Source: Amphiduros pacificus (taxonomy: Eukaryota > Annelida > Polychaeta > Phyllodocida > Hesionidae). Taken from it: a DNA stretch of 64,000 bases. Positions within the stretch are counted from its first letter, which is position 1. Every line of letters begins with the position of its first letter. Shown piece after piece: positions 33,996-46,027 of this stretch. Where the stretch lies: the NCBI GenBank assembly GCA_949316495.1, contig OX439006.1, positions 51,567,869 through 51,631,868 on the forward strand, in the 5' to 3' direction. The position numbers and the translations under genes were made by a program. A model generated the notes under the pieces. It was not told the DNA's origin. It did no database searches and saw nothing but the letters and a program-made list of their open reading frames with translations.

Positions 33996-36180
33996 ATTAT
34001 CATTGGGTAGTATAATACATTGATGCCTATTATTATTGGGTAGTATAATACATTGATGCCTATTATTATTGGGTAGTATAATACATTGATGCCTATTATT
34101 ATTGGGAAGTATAATACATTGATGCCTATTATTATTGGGTAGTATGATACATTGATGCCTATTATTATTGGCTAGTATACTACATTGATGCCTTTTGTTA
34201 TTGGGTAGTATGATACATTGATGCCTATCATCCTCATTAGGTAGTATAATACAATGATGCCTATTATCATTGGGTATTATACTACATTGATGTCTATTAT
34301 TATTGGGTAGTATACTACATTGATGCCTATTATCATTGGGTAGTATGATACATTGATGTCTATTATTATTGGGTAGTATAATACATTGATGCCTATTATT
34401 ATTGGGAAGTATAATACATTGATGCCTATTATTATTGGGTAGTATGATACATTGATGCCTATTATTATTGGCTAGTATACTACATTGATGCCTTTTGTTA
34501 TTGGGTAGTATGATACATTGATGCCTATCATCCTCATTAGGTAGTATAATACAATGTGTGCCTATTATCATTGGGTATTATACTACATTGATGTCTATTA
34601 TTATTGGGTAGTATACTACATTGATGCCTATTATCATTGGGTAGTATGATACATTGATTCCTATTATTATTGGGTAGTATACTACATTGATGCCTATTAT
34701 TATTGGGTAGTATAAGACATTGATGCCTATTGTTATTGGGTAGTATGATACATTGATGCCTATCATCCTCATTAGGTAGTATAATACATTGATGCCTATT
34801 ATTATTGGGTAGTATACTACATTGATGCCTATTATTATTGGGTAGTATAAGACATTGATGCCTATTGTCATTGGGTAGTATGATACATTGATGCCTATTG
34901 TCATTGGGTAGTATACTACATTGATGCCTATTATCATTGGGTAGTATACTACATTGATGCCTATTATTATTGGGTAGTATAATACATTGATGCCTATTAT
35001 TATTGGCTAGTATAAGACATTAATGCCTATTGTTTTTGGGTAGTATGATACATTGATGCCTATCATCCTCATTAGGTAGTATAATACAATGATGCCTATT
35101 ATCATTGGGTAGTATGATACATTGATGCCTATTATCATTGGGTAGTATAATACATTGATGCCTATTATCATTGGGTAGTATGATACATTGATGCCTATTA
35201 TTATTGGGTAGTATGATACATTGATGCCTATTATCATTGGGAAGTATGATACATTGATGCCTATTGTCATTGGGTAGTATGATAGATTGATGCCTATTAT
35301 CATTGGGAAGTATAATACATTAATGCCTATTATCATTGGGTAGTATGATACATTGATGCCTATTATTATTGGGTAGTATGATACATTGATGCCTATTATC
35401 ATTGGGAAGTATGATACATTGATGCCTATTGTCATTGGGTAGTATGATAGATTGATGCCTATTATCATTGGGAAGTATAATACATTAATGCCTATTATCA
35501 TTGGGTAGTATAATACATTGATGCCTATTATCATTGGGTAGTATGATACATTGATGCCTATTATTATTGGGTAGTATGATACATTGATGCCTATTGTCAT
35601 TGGGTAGTATAATACATTGATGCCTATTATTATAGGGTAGTATACTACATTGATGCCTATTATTATTGGGAAGTATGATACATTGATGCCTATTATCATT
35701 GGGTAGTATGATACATTGATGCCTATTATTATTGCGTAGTATGATACATTGATGCCTATTATCATTGGGAAGTATGATACATTGATGCCTATTGTCATTG
35801 GGTAGTATGATAGATTGATGCCTATTATCATTGGGAAGTATAATACATTAATGCCTATTATCATTGGGTAGTATAATACATTGATGCCTATTATCATTGG
35901 GTAGTATGATACATTGATGCCTATTATTATTGGGTAGTATGATACATTGATGCCTATTGTCATTGGGTAGTATAATACATTGATGCCTATTATTATAGGG
36001 TAGTATACTACATTGATGCCTATTATTATTGGGAAGTATGATACATTGATGCCTATTATCATTGGGTAGTATGATACATTGATGCCTATTATTATTGCGT
36101 AGTATGATACATTGATGCCTATTGTTATTGGGTAGTATAATACATTGATGCCTATTATTATTGGGTAGCATATAACATTG
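33996..36180 (+). repeat. 33-bp minisatellite, about 66 units, with higher-order repeats
   Basis: The unit is attgggtagtatgatac plus attgatgcctattatc. Marked variants ('attgcgtag' at 35731 and 36094; 'catcctcattagg' near 34230, 34529, 34768, 35069) show larger blocks. The last two 'gcgtag' variants are 363 bp apart, i.e. 11 units copied as a block. The unit length is a multiple of 3, so minus-strand frames read IIIGINVLYYP-like peptides for hundreds of codons. Confidence 0.93.
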
Positions 36181-37318
36181 TAAGCTAGTATTGATAACAT
36201 TATCACAAGATAGTATTATGTATTGATGTTATTGTGAATTGTGAATTGAAGTTAGGTAATAAATGTAATTCCATTTGTGGATGTCTTGAGCATATTTAAT
36301 ATCTGATATACTTGTCATATAAACAGCTAATAACATGTAAGTTTTTTTTACCAACATCAAACATTAATCTCATCACAATGTAATATCTAAAGGTATTTGT
36401 TATATTTTGTATGCCCTGGGCGTATACACTAGAGCCACCGGTAAATGTTTTCCGGGTTTATCTGTATTTTCAAAATCACGTTAATGGTGATTGTGCTGCT
36501 TGTATAGAAATAAACACGTGACTTGCATAGAAACAATATAGTTGTTTTTGACACTGTTCTGCGCTTTCTTATATTAGTCTTTGTACCATTGTATGTTCTG
36601 ACCATTCTCGGAATAGTTGTTTTCACCACTGTTCTAAGCATTCTTATAATCATCCAATCGAATCCTTGCCTTTTACACTGTTACATTCTTATAATAGTTG
36701 TTTCCCCGCCTTTTCTGGGCATTCTGGGAACAGTTTCGTGCACCACTGCTCTGAGCATTCTAGGAATAGCTAATTTCAATATATAACAAAGACTAACAAG
36801 TCATGTACAGTTGAAACCACTCTTTATATTTATCAAAACCATCAACTTTGAAATTGAGGAAATTGATTAAATTCAAACATAATCATTTAACAGCACCATC
36901 ATCATAATATGTACATTTTAAAAGGCAATCTATAACAATGTCAATAAAACTAGTCTTTGTTCTGTTTTAAATTGTTTGGGAGATTTGTTCACACATATTT
37001 GCAGGCATAATTTGTTATGGCTTTATTACATGGCCTCAGTGATAACCTTTCTGTTTTAACCCTCCAAAATGAGTAGGATGGTAATGAGACAGAGGACTTA
37101 TTTCCTTGGCTTCATAAACACACCTGTTTTGTGCAAATTTAAAATGTTTCAAATATCCTTAAAGCACAATTATATATGATATTTCGTGAATTAATGAGTT
37201 TAATTTGTAGATTCAGGTTGGTATATCTTGTCATTGATGGACTGAACCAATGAACAGCTTGTCAATGTTTAACAAGAGATTTTTGAAAATTAATACAATC
37301 CAGATGAAGGCGCTGATC
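36181..37318. other. 3' flank of the cGLR-fusion gene
   Basis: AT-rich sequence. On the minus strand an AATAAA lies at 37022-37027, about 300 bases after the stop at 37319, and is a plausible polyadenylation signal. A degenerate repeat of about 60 bp (caccactgttct...cattct) occupies 36540-36770. Confidence 0.5.
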
Positions 37319-38944
37319 TCATTCTTCGATCTGTGCACAGCAAACCACAATACCACTCACACAAAGGAAAACAGGGAACACTACTCTGATGTAGACTATT
37401 ACAGCACACACTACAAACACTGTGACAAATATGCAGCATATCAATGAAACAATCAAGGCATACAAACACAAAATAGGTCTTTCAAGGAAACACTTTATCA
37501 AGCCAAGTGTGATTAACCAATAACCTATAACGGAGGACACCCAGATTAATATTAGATACAATGTATTATTGTCGCATGAATTGTCGTAACAGTCATCGGT
37601 ACTGAATGAGGGTGTTACCATAAAGCAAAGAAACATAACAAGTGGGGCAAAAGGTCCACACATCATGATCAAACACACAAAAACCCTCACACACACATGC
37701 CATGTTTCAAATTTCTTCTTGATATTTATCAGCCAGCAAATCAGCATGGATACGCAGGCACTAATTGCTCCTGCTAGTAGAGACGGAATTACAAATACCA
37801 TGACAACCCAGCAAATGTATTTGCTCCAAAATGTCATGGTCTTCTTCCCCCATATTGGACAACCAGTATGTGGCAGAAAATGAAACAATCCAACATCGGG
37901 CTTTAGACATAACCAACACAAACTGTGAGAACAGTCTGCACATTTTATGTAATTATTTCCTGTTTTGACATTCATAAATTCACATCTTCGGCAATATTTT
38001 TTGTATTTGTTCTCCTGTGTCCACTTTGTTCTTTGTAAATTAGTACCTGTTCGTTTACCTACAACTTTATGGCCTTCATAAGATTTTAGCATCATGTAAA
38101 CGGGATATATAAAAAACATGAACAGCAAAACAAGTGGAACAGATGTTACAGATGTAACCAAGCCAGCAAGCGGGGATACCAGTAGAGCCCAAATGCCCGT
38201 TGGTAATGAGCTAAACTTAGCAAAGTGTCTGTGAAGATGTGTCATTGCCATTGGAAATCCAATAGTCACAATTGCAAGAACCAAAGCAGCCAGTATTGTC
38301 ACAGTAAATGGACTTGTGATAATGATAAATAACCAGCACCAAAACATCTTCTTGCGGGACCACATTGTGTTGCCCCAGTAGGTACAACCTGAAGGCCAGA
38401 CAAAATGAAGGAAATACACCTCCTTACCACACAACCAGCAGAAGTCTGCATCACATTCGACACAGGTGACATTATTGTAAAGTGTTTTATCATTTGGGAA
38501 AGCACATGCCGGACATGATTTCATTTTTCGCCTCGATTGCACAAATTCAGCGTGTCTACTCTTATATCTGTTGTCAAAATAACAAGAGACTGTCCAGGAG
38601 ACGGGAATCACTATGAATAAGTGAATGGTCAGTGCTGGCACCCCCAGGGCCATCACTATGACAGCTAGTATGGGAGATGCCGTGAATGTGGCTGCCACAG
38701 TGGTGAAGGAACTGGTGCTCTTCCAGCTAGCACACGATTCATAGCCCAGCTTCACTACATGAAGTAGCGTCACAACGGAAAAGTCTTTGCAGTTCCCGAA
38801 GGATAAATTTGCGCTATCTGTCGCCATTAATTTGGGCAAACCAATGATAATGACAAAAGGACAGCAAGCCGCTGCGAGCAGGATAACAAAAGGACTGCTA
38901 AACAGAAACAGAATACGGATTACTGTTCTTTCTTTTGACTCCAT
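37319..38944 (-). CDS. RNF19-type zinc modules 2 and 3 with membrane helices
   Basis: A 541-codon open frame. It opens with the helix pair of module 1 (RILFLFSSPFVILLAAACC; a second hydrophobic stretch near residues 85-120). Module 2 at about 142-180 has CPACAFPNDKT, TCVECDADFCWLCGKEV and PSGCTYWG...WSRKK, followed by two long hydrophobic segments. Module 3 at about 318-365 has YCRRCEFMN, KCADCSHSLCWLCLK and HTGCPIWG, followed by at least five hydrophobic segments to the C terminus. In both modules the RBR catalytic Cys position is not Cys (Tyr and Asn by my alignment), so ligase activity through a thioester is unlikely. Probable role: membrane anchor with a structural zinc ribbon. The module triplication appears internal to this gene. 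Confidence 0.75.
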   Translation of the reverse strand: MESKERTVIRILFLFSSPFVILLAAACCPFVIIIGLPKLMATDSANLSFGNCKDFSVVTLLHVVKLGYESCASWKSTSSFTTVAATFTASPILAVIVMALGVPALTIHLFIVIPVSWTVSCYFDNRYKSRHAEFVQSRRKMKSCPACAFPNDKTLYNNVTCVECDADFCWLCGKEVYFLHFVWPSGCTYWGNTMWSRKKMFWCWLFIIITSPFTVTILAALVLAIVTIGFPMAMTHLHRHFAKFSSLPTGIWALLVSPLAGLVTSVTSVPLVLLFMFFIYPVYMMLKSYEGHKVVGKRTGTNLQRTKWTQENKYKKYCRRCEFMNVKTGNNYIKCADCSHSLCWLCLKPDVGLFHFLPHTGCPIWGKKTMTFWSKYICWVVMVFVIPSLLAGAISACVSMLICWLINIKKKFETWHVCVRVFVCLIMMCGPFAPLVMFLCFMVTPSFSTDDCYDNSCDNNTLYLILIWVSSVIGYWLITLGLIKCFLERPILCLYALIVSLICCIFVTVFVVCAVIVYIRVVFPVFLCVSGIVVCCAQIEE

Positions 38945-39303
38945 CGTTCAACACCACCAAATGTACAACCAGACAAAGTAATGAAATGGAGAAAGGAGAC
39001 CTCTTTGAGACATAACCAGCAGAACATAGTTTGACACTCTGAACATTTTCTATAATTGTAGAAATTGCCCTGATCTTCATCATCCAGTTCATCGTATCCA
39101 CATGTTGGGCATTGCTTGTTTTCCTCTTCCACCACCAGGCGTACTCTGCTACCCACTCTGCTGATGGAACTCATACCAAACATATCAACAGAATTTCCTT
39201 CAATTCCATCCAGCAAAAAATGGACCATGTCAGTAAACATTGTCAGCTGTGTGGGATGCAGACTTGATTGGCTCAGCTGGAAGTAGAAAGCTTGCCCTGC
39301 CAT
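38920..39303 (-). CDS. RNF19-type zinc module 1 of the fusion gene
   Basis: The frame is the same as the cGLR domain upstream. It holds the end of the Mab-21 region (GQAFYFQLSQSS...) and then CPTCGYDELDD, RKCSECQTMFCWLCLKEV, FLHFITLSGCTFGG and WSQKK. These match the RING2-like zinc ribbon that precedes the membrane helices in RNF19A/B (CPRC...FCWLC...SGCTFWG...WSRKK). The position of the RBR catalytic Cys (GSCNH in RNF19) is occupied by Tyr (FYNY). The frame changes near 38935, where the helix-rich segment takes over. Confidence 0.75.
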   Translation of the reverse strand: MAGQAFYFQLSQSSLHPTQLTMFTDMVHFLLDGIEGNSVDMFGMSSISRVGSRVRLVVEEENKQCPTCGYDELDDEDQGNFYNYRKCSECQTMFCWLCLKEVSFLHFITLSGCTFGGVERWSQKKEQ

Positions 39304-40300
39304 AACATGCTGTATACCACTGTCACAAATGGCCAGTGCCCACTGTCATATTTGTCTCAAATGGGACTCATTCAATTCCCAAAGTTTCAGACACTTTGGG
39401 CCCGTGGGGAGCGATTTGAAGCATGCATCTTCGTTATATTGTAGAGATTCATACATGATCCATCAAGCATTCTTAAGATGATAGGTTTTGACTTTGTTGC
39501 GTGAGTCATGCTTCGTATACACTACCAAGTTATTTATGACTTTACATAGAATGTAGGCAAATTTAGGAACAGGAGGAATGCTGTTCATCACCATCAGCTC
39601 CTGAAGCGCACTCGATGGTCTCCATCCATTGGCTCTCAAAACCACATTAGTCTTATGAAATGCATCTTTAGAAATGATTTTTGATTCTTTGATACCTTTA
39701 TCTGGCCACCAACCTTTAAGTGTTACGACAAACACGACATCAATTTTCAAAGGCATTCCTTCATACGGGGGGCAGACCCATTCAAAGTGAACTTGCTCGT
39801 TATTAACATTCTTAAGGTACAGTTTGATGTTCTTCAACGTTTTACTTTTCTTCATTCGCACAAAAGCATTACACATGGTTTTATATATGTGTCTAAATAG
39901 ACGATTTGGCACTAAATATTGATGGTTGTCACAGAACCTTCCCCAGTTTTGCACAGCAAGTTCATTGCATTTGTTTATCTTTAAGATAATACTGTGCTTT
40001 AGCTCTTCATCAACGATAACAAACTTTTCCTTTTCCAAACCAGTCACGTGGAGACGGCAGTCAAACTCATCCATTAGGCCGACCTTTGTGCCTTCCTTTG
40101 AACTTCCGTGGAAATGCATTTCAAGATCAAGTAATGGGTCAAGTGTATTCATCTCCTGAACCAATATCTGCATGAACTGTTTTACTGTCTCTGTTATCGT
40201 GGTTTTGAATTTCCATGGCCATCTGGACCTATTAGCAAAAGATCCATGTCCATTGGTGCATAAAAGCTTTTGCATTGTGCCCATGACATCTGGGTTGTAT
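39301..40300 (-). CDS. cGAS-like receptor (nucleotidyltransferase / Mab-21) domain
   Basis: After the acceptor the frame reads YNPDVMGTMQKLLCTNGHG. The catalytic site aligns with human cGAS without a gap: GSSKEGTKVGLMDEFD here against GSYYEHVKISAPNEFD. This gives the GS activation motif and the first two acidic metal ligands (ExD). The third acid is in PLKIDVVFVV. The Mab-21 half includes YILCKVINNL and TYHLKNA, equivalent to SYHVKTA in cGAS. No cGAS zinc ribbon is visible, as in many invertebrate cGLRs. By family knowledge, such enzymes make cyclic dinucleotides on sensing nucleic acid and signal through STING. In-frame TGA codons interrupt the Mab-21 C-terminal helices at 39463-39465 and 39346-39348, with the same frame continuing to the zinc module. 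Confidence 0.88.
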
Positions 40301-40744
40301 CTAAAATCATAATAATAAGTATTAAATATGTTAATAGCAACATTATTTGACAGGCCTGACAACATTTGTTCATATACTAGCAAACATCTGTAATAAATGT
40401 GCTTGGAAAAACAAATATGGTTTAAACCCAAAAAAATTTCAATTAAACTTGAGGAATAATAATTTTCATATTTATATTTTCTCCCACAGCACCATAGTCT
40501 CTTTTCATCTATTCAATTGTCATTTAAAAATGCAGATATATTTAGAATATTCAAAATCTACACGCAAAATATTATTCCACCTGTACATATACATATATAG
40601 CGTATATGTTACAGGGGTAACTGCATTTTAAGACAGACTCCAATAAACTTTCTTGATATTATCCCCCCAAAAAATCTCATATTTTTATATGGGAGAAATC
40701 GATTCAAAAAGTCTCGGACTTAATGTGATTTAAATGTGGCTTAC
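40301..40744 (-). other. Intron between the ankyrin and cGLR exons
   Basis: 444-bp AT-rich intron with donor gtaagc and acceptor ttattattatgattttag. The codon split across it restores Ile (S-I-YNPD), which supports the joint. Confidence 0.75.
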
Positions 40745-42231
40745 ATGGATTTTTCCTCGGACCGCTCTTCATATGCCTTGCGTATATCTACAATGTAATC
40801 ATATGCCTCATACGTCATAAGTTTCTTATGTCTCACTTCATCATATGTAGGCGATAAATTCACAAGTTCCTGCAACGGATTTTGCGGTCCAATGCTCGGT
40901 AAAATATCACCACCATCTGTCTCATCCTTATGATATCGAAGGTGTCAACGTCCCATGAACAAGCCATAATTGCGGTATGCAGTGGCGCCCTCACAAATAC
41001 ATTGACAATGTTGATTATCGCACCATTTTCTAGGAGATACTTCACAACATCCAGATTGTTTTTAGAACAAGCTTTATGCAAAGCCGTCTCTTCTTTGACA
41101 TCTTGTTTGTTGATGTCATTCTCTGAGAGAGATGCAATGAGTTTTTTAATCACATGCAGTGTTCCCATCTCGGCAGCAATGGTAAGATCTGTTGATGCAC
41201 TGTTCTCTAAGAGCAACAATATGACATCTGCTTGACCCTTTTCAAGAGCAAGTTGCAAAGGCTTTACTCCACAAATGTTTCCATGTGTTTCTGGGTGGCG
41301 GCAGCAAACAAAGGACCATTGCCGTTTTCATCTCTTAGCTTCCCATTAGCGCCATGTTCAAGGAGAAATTCAACAACATTCGCATGGCCCTCGGATGCAG
41401 CAGCAAAGATAGGAGTTCTTCCCTTGTTATCAACTGCATCCAAATCAATGCATGAATTATATGGTCGGACAATTAACTTCATTATATCTAGATGTCCATA
41501 AAAGGCCGCAACCCATACAGAAGATTGTCCGTTGTCATTTCTCAGTTCGGCCTTTGCCCCATACAACAGCAGACACTTACACGTATCTTTGTTTCCCTGT
41601 TTCACCGCAGCCCAAAGGGGGCATACACCATTTCTGTCCTGCCTGTTAACGTCAATATTCTCTTGCTCAAGAAGCAGCATAATTGTGGCCTTGTTGAGAT
41701 GGTTTGCATTTGCCACAGCCCATAATGGTGATCGGCCGTGCACATCATGTTTGTTAACATCTGCACCATATTTAAGTAAAAGTTTAGCAGTCTCAGAATG
41801 ACCATTTTTACAAGCTTTCCAAAATGGCGATTGGCCAAGTTTATTACACAGATCAACTTTGGCTTTATTTTCCATTAATACTCTCACTATGTCCTTGTTT
41901 CCACCGGAAGCTGCAATCTGTAGCGCCGTGTGACCTTGAGGCTCAAACCTGCGATTGACAAGGACATTTTTGACCAATCCCCTCACTTTATGAAGTGATC
42001 CCTCCAGCACAGACTTCTCAAACTGTAAATGAATGTGTGGCTCAGTTCCTGGGGAAGTCACGTGATCAGATGGTCCACTATTCTCTCCTTGCACTTCCTC
42101 GTCGCCCAATTCTTCCATTGAAATAACATCATCGATGGATATAACGCAGTCTGTGTTTAACTTTTCCGTCGTACAAGGACCAAAAGCATTATCAAATGTT
42201 TCTGGGCCTGTATTAACATCACTGGCGGCAT
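40745..42231 (-). CDS. Ankyrin-repeat exon of the cGLR fusion gene
   Basis: It starts DAASDVNTGPETFDNAFG, an acidic linker, then about ten ankyrin repeats from near 41990. Examples are GHTALQIAASGGNKDIVRVL, GQSPFWKACKNGHSETAKLL, GRSPLWAVANANHLN, GVCPLWAAVKQGNKD, GRTPIFAAASEGHAN and ETALHKACSKNNLDVVKYLL. A frame change with loss of roughly ten residues lies between 41264 and 41300, and a second lies near 40935. After the second, the linker reads KDETDGGDILPSIGPQ and continues open to the donor at 40745. Ankyrin arrays bind proteins; here they probably scaffold the sensor. Confidence 0.85.
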
Positions 42232-43986
42232 CTAAAATAAATCATATGCTCTTTATAGAGTTTTAATCTTTAATTATAATTTGTTTGATTCTAAACAGTC
42301 TTATTTTCTTTACAACAGTCTGGCATATATTTCATGTGAACTATTCTTGTCATGATAGTTCATTAATCTTGTCTTGTCATCGCATTACTAACCTAATTTA
42401 GCCAACCTGAATGACTACCACCCCAGAATATACAACCGCACATGTATCACAAGTAGACTCAACTCTTTTAAACAAAAAAAAAACGAAATCAAATCTGAAA
42501 AAGAAAACATCTATTAATATTGGCTCTTGCAACGTACAAAGTGTATCTAGCAAGATCTTATTAGTAAAGGATTATTTGTATTGAAAATAACCTTGATGCC
42601 CTGTTCATGACTGAACCCTGGATGCATGACTCTAGTAAAGACAGGGTTACACGAGAACTGGAGAAGGGCTCCCTCACATTTCATTCCATCCCCAGGCAAG
42701 GGTACAGAGGAGGGGGGATCGGGATTTTACACAAATGTGAACTCCCTTTTAAAATTGACAAGGCAACTAGCCCCAATGTCACTACTATGGAAATCCTAGA
42801 GGCATCTCTAAAAACTAAAGGGTAAAAAATCATGTTTGTAACAATCTACCGACCTGAGCCCTCTGATATACCTTTCCCAAATTTTATGATGAATTTACAC
42901 AATTAGCTGCCCATTATAGATCATTTTTACATGATGTCATTTTTCTTGGTGACTATAACTTTCATGTAAATAAGCCATTAAAACCTGAAGTCATCAAATT
43001 TAATGACGTCCTTTCCACCTTTGATCTAACTCAGTGGGAAAAAGGAACCTACCTACAGGCTTGGAAACACCCTTGATCTAATAATGACTTTTAAGGGAAA
43101 CAAAATCTTTAAAAACCACTTTGTTGATTAATATATATCTGATCATAAGATAATAATACGCCTGGACTAAAGCATAGCATCTCCTTAACCACAAAAAATA
43201 GACCATCAGCTATAGGAATTATAAAAACATGGACATGGATTCTCTCATGGATGACATCAAACTACTCTTAACTGAGACGTCAAATTTCTATGACATGAAA
43301 CTAACTTCACTAATGGATAAACATGCCCCTAAATAAGTGCACATGTGTCAAGTTGCAAGCAGGCGCCATGAATGAGTGACTTCATCAAAACAGAGAGAAC
43401 TCTCAAGAGAAGACTTGAGAGAAAGATGAACAAAACTGGACTCCCTGGGGATAAAGAAGCATAAAACTTTCAAAGAAATAAATATAATTCCTTACTAAAA
43501 TCATCCCAATCAAATTACTTTGCCAACCTGGTACAAGAAAAGAAACATGATCCTAAAAAACGCTTTAGGGTAATTGACTCTGTCATGCATAAAAACAGTG
43601 AAACGCCTATGCCACTCTCTGAAGATGATATTACCCAAGCAGAATAAATTAACAATTTTTTCCTGGATAAAATAGATAAAATTCATCAAGATATGGAAAA
43701 TGGGCCTCATATTGGAAATTTGACACCAGGTGGCACCACAAACACAACCTCACCACCACTGGAGAAGTTACAGCCCCTCAAACCAGAGGACGTTAGAAAA
43801 TTGATCAGAAAATCTGAAAAAAAAATTTATGTGAACTGGATCCCATCCCATCCTGGCTACTGCTTGACCTGACAGAAGTTTTACTGCCCATAATTACTGC
43901 CATTATAAACAAATCCCTTTCTGACTCAACAGTATCAGAAAACATGAAAATTGCCACTATCACACCATTTCTGAAAAAAACTTGGC

Positions 43987-45078
43987 TTGGAGCTTATTGA
44001 CACTATTGACCATCAATTACTGCTTAATAGAAAGGAATTGAGATGCAATGTGAAGGACAAAGCCCTAACCTGGATAAGGTCATATCTACAAAATAGAAAA
44101 CAATGTGTTAAAGTTGGATCCCATAGGTCATCTCTGAAACCTATAAAATACGGAGTCCCACAAGGCTCTGTCCTAGGCCCTATACTCTTCACCATCTATA
44201 TGTCCCCGCTCGCTGATATTCTATCCAAGTATGGCCTCAACTATCATATCTACATTCCCAAATTTATATTCCCATCAACCACGTCTCAGCCAGTGCTGTA
44301 CACTGAGGTTAGAGGAATGTGTGCAGGAATAAATGATGGCAAAACTGAGATGTTAATATGTACTGACAGATACAATACTGCAGCTAGCGTATACTTACCT
44401 CAAAACATAAAAATGGGTGACTCTCACATTGCCCCCAGCAAGTCAGTGGTAGACCTAGGCATCATCTTTGACTCAAAAATGGACATGAAAGCTCAAATCA
44501 AAGATATGTGTAAAAAGGGATACTACCACATTAGAAACCTTTCTGCTATCAGACAATGTCTGGATGAAAAAACGGTTGAAATATTAACCCACGCCTTTGT
44601 CACATCAACCCTGGATTGCAGAAATGGTCTACTTGCGGGTCTACCTCAGTCTGACATAAAGAAACTCCAATACATTCAGAATTCTAGATCTGCAGCACGA
44701 GTGGTTGGCAAAATTAAAAAATTTGATCACATATCAGAGAAATTAAAACAGTTACACTGGCTGCCTGTGCATGCTAGAATTGACTTTAAAATCCTTCTCA
44801 CAACCTGGAAGGCTCTAAATGGTAAGGCGCCGCCTTACTTGCGTGACCTACTCCTAGTGAAACAGGGCGAAAGGGGTCTGATGTCCAAAGATGGCACTTA
44901 CCTGATAATCCCAAATACCAGGCTTAAAACAATGGGGCACAGGGCCTTCTCATCTGTAGCCCCACATCTGTGGAACTCCTTGCCTGGCAACATCAGAACT
45001 AGTAACTCGTTCACCTCGTTTAAGAGTGGGCTGAAAACGTACCTTTTCAGAAAGCACGTTCTGAACACAGCGCTATGA
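43987..45078 (+). pseudogene. LINE reverse transcriptase, C-terminal part
   Basis: A 363-codon open stretch with motif GVPQGSVLGPILF and the conserved 3' domain, but no F/YxDD catalytic box, which was lost with a short deletion around 44250-44330. It shares the strand of the LINE and is opposite to the host gene. Confidence 0.8.
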
Positions 45079-45117
45079 ACAGATTTGTCTGGTATCAGCG
45101 CTATATAAATGTTGTTA

Positions 45118-45141
45118 CTATTATTATTATTATTATTATTA

Positions 45142-45198
<57 letters not shown>
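45118..45198 (+). repeat. (ATT)n tail of the LINE
   Basis: About 25 triplets with two interruptions, directly after the LINE 3' end. Confidence 0.9.
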
Positions 45199-45199
<1 letters not shown>

Positions 45200-45482
45200 T
45201 AATTTGGAACTAGTTTAAAGTGTATCCTAAAGATTAGTATGTAAATAAAGATGAGAACGATGCTTGTGCTGGCATTATCATTATCATTTTATCATTATCA
45301 GTATTTCCCCAATAATTTTTATAACTGTTAACCATAAATGTATTTTCTTTCTTATACTTGATTTGATCTTTTTTAAGATAAATCTTATTTAAACAATATG
45401 CATAAACATCATAGTTTAATTCATATTATTGGTATTTTGCCCTGACATTAATATGACCATGCAGAGGAGGAAATATACATAC

Positions 45483-45771
45483 CTTTGTTATCAATGAGTT
45501 TAAGGATTTCATATTGATGTTTCCAGAGATGGCCAAGCATGAGCGGTGTTCCAGAGCATCCAGCCCTGCCTGCCACCATGTGCACGGCTCTGGTATGCTC
45601 TGTTACTGGGCTGCTGGTTACAATGAGAATGTCCAACTGAAGCATGTGGGCCAGTCCAACCACTGCAATGTGGTCTGCCCACTCTCCGTCTAGTGCCAGT
45701 TTGGAGCAGTAGTCCTCCCAGATGCCTGGACCTCCCACAGCCTCTGTCATGTCCATGTCACCATGCTCCCT
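45483..45771 (-). CDS. OTU-like cysteine protease domain, C-terminal half
   Basis: 96 codons starting REHGDMDMTEAVGGPGIWED. The pattern WEDYCSKLALDGEWADHIAV, GLAHMLQLDILIV and LGHLWKHQYEIL matches the second half of OTU domains: the W..Y..l...G.Wad..el..lA..l...I.i core, ending in the H.Y region that carries the catalytic His. OTU proteins cleave ubiquitin chains. The acceptor is ttggtattgttgtgcag. The exon ends phase 1 and joins the ankyrin exon to read LIDNK-DAASDV. Confidence 0.72.
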
Positions 45772-46027
45772 CTGCACAACAATACCAATAATACGCCCGT
45801 TAATAGTATTCATCTTTTAAATATCATTTGAGAATATGAGCTGTTGTGTCATGGTTGACACTATGCCCTATTTCTTCCATTTCACCATTACAGAAGCTTC
45901 CAAATATATAAAATGATTTTGTACGAGATTTATATGCAAATTAATTAATTAATGAATTGTATATGAAAATAAAACAATCATAAACATGTAAATTTAGTCT
46001 GCGCACCCAGCAGTCATAATCTATCTA

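Larger units (their letters stand above)
42400..45200 (+). mobile_element. CR1/L2-like LINE, internally deleted, in the intron of the fusion gene
   Basis: The + strand carries an endonuclease N-terminal part (NIGSCNVQSVSSK near 42520; DALFMTEPWM at about 42595-42624), then, after a missing central part near 43975, reverse transcriptase (GVPQGSVLGPILFTIYMSPL at 44152-44211) and the typical C-terminal tail (LQYIQNSRSAARV, LHWLPVHARIDFKI, KAPPYLRDLL). It ends 'cagcgctatataaatgtt' and (ATT)n at 45120-45195. The 5' half has several stops and frame changes. The RT of this copy lacks the FADD region expected after the PLADIL segment, so it is inactive. Confidence 0.85.

Noticed and set aside
33987-36206. 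Long minus-strand frames reading IIIGINVLYYP-type repeats
   Set aside because: The unit is 33 bp and has no stop on that strand. The frame switches between reading frames at length variants. There is no start context, splice signal or non-repeat domain.
42607-42825. 72-codon + frame as a host exon
   Set aside because: It is the endonuclease part of the LINE (TEPWM motif), not host coding sequence.
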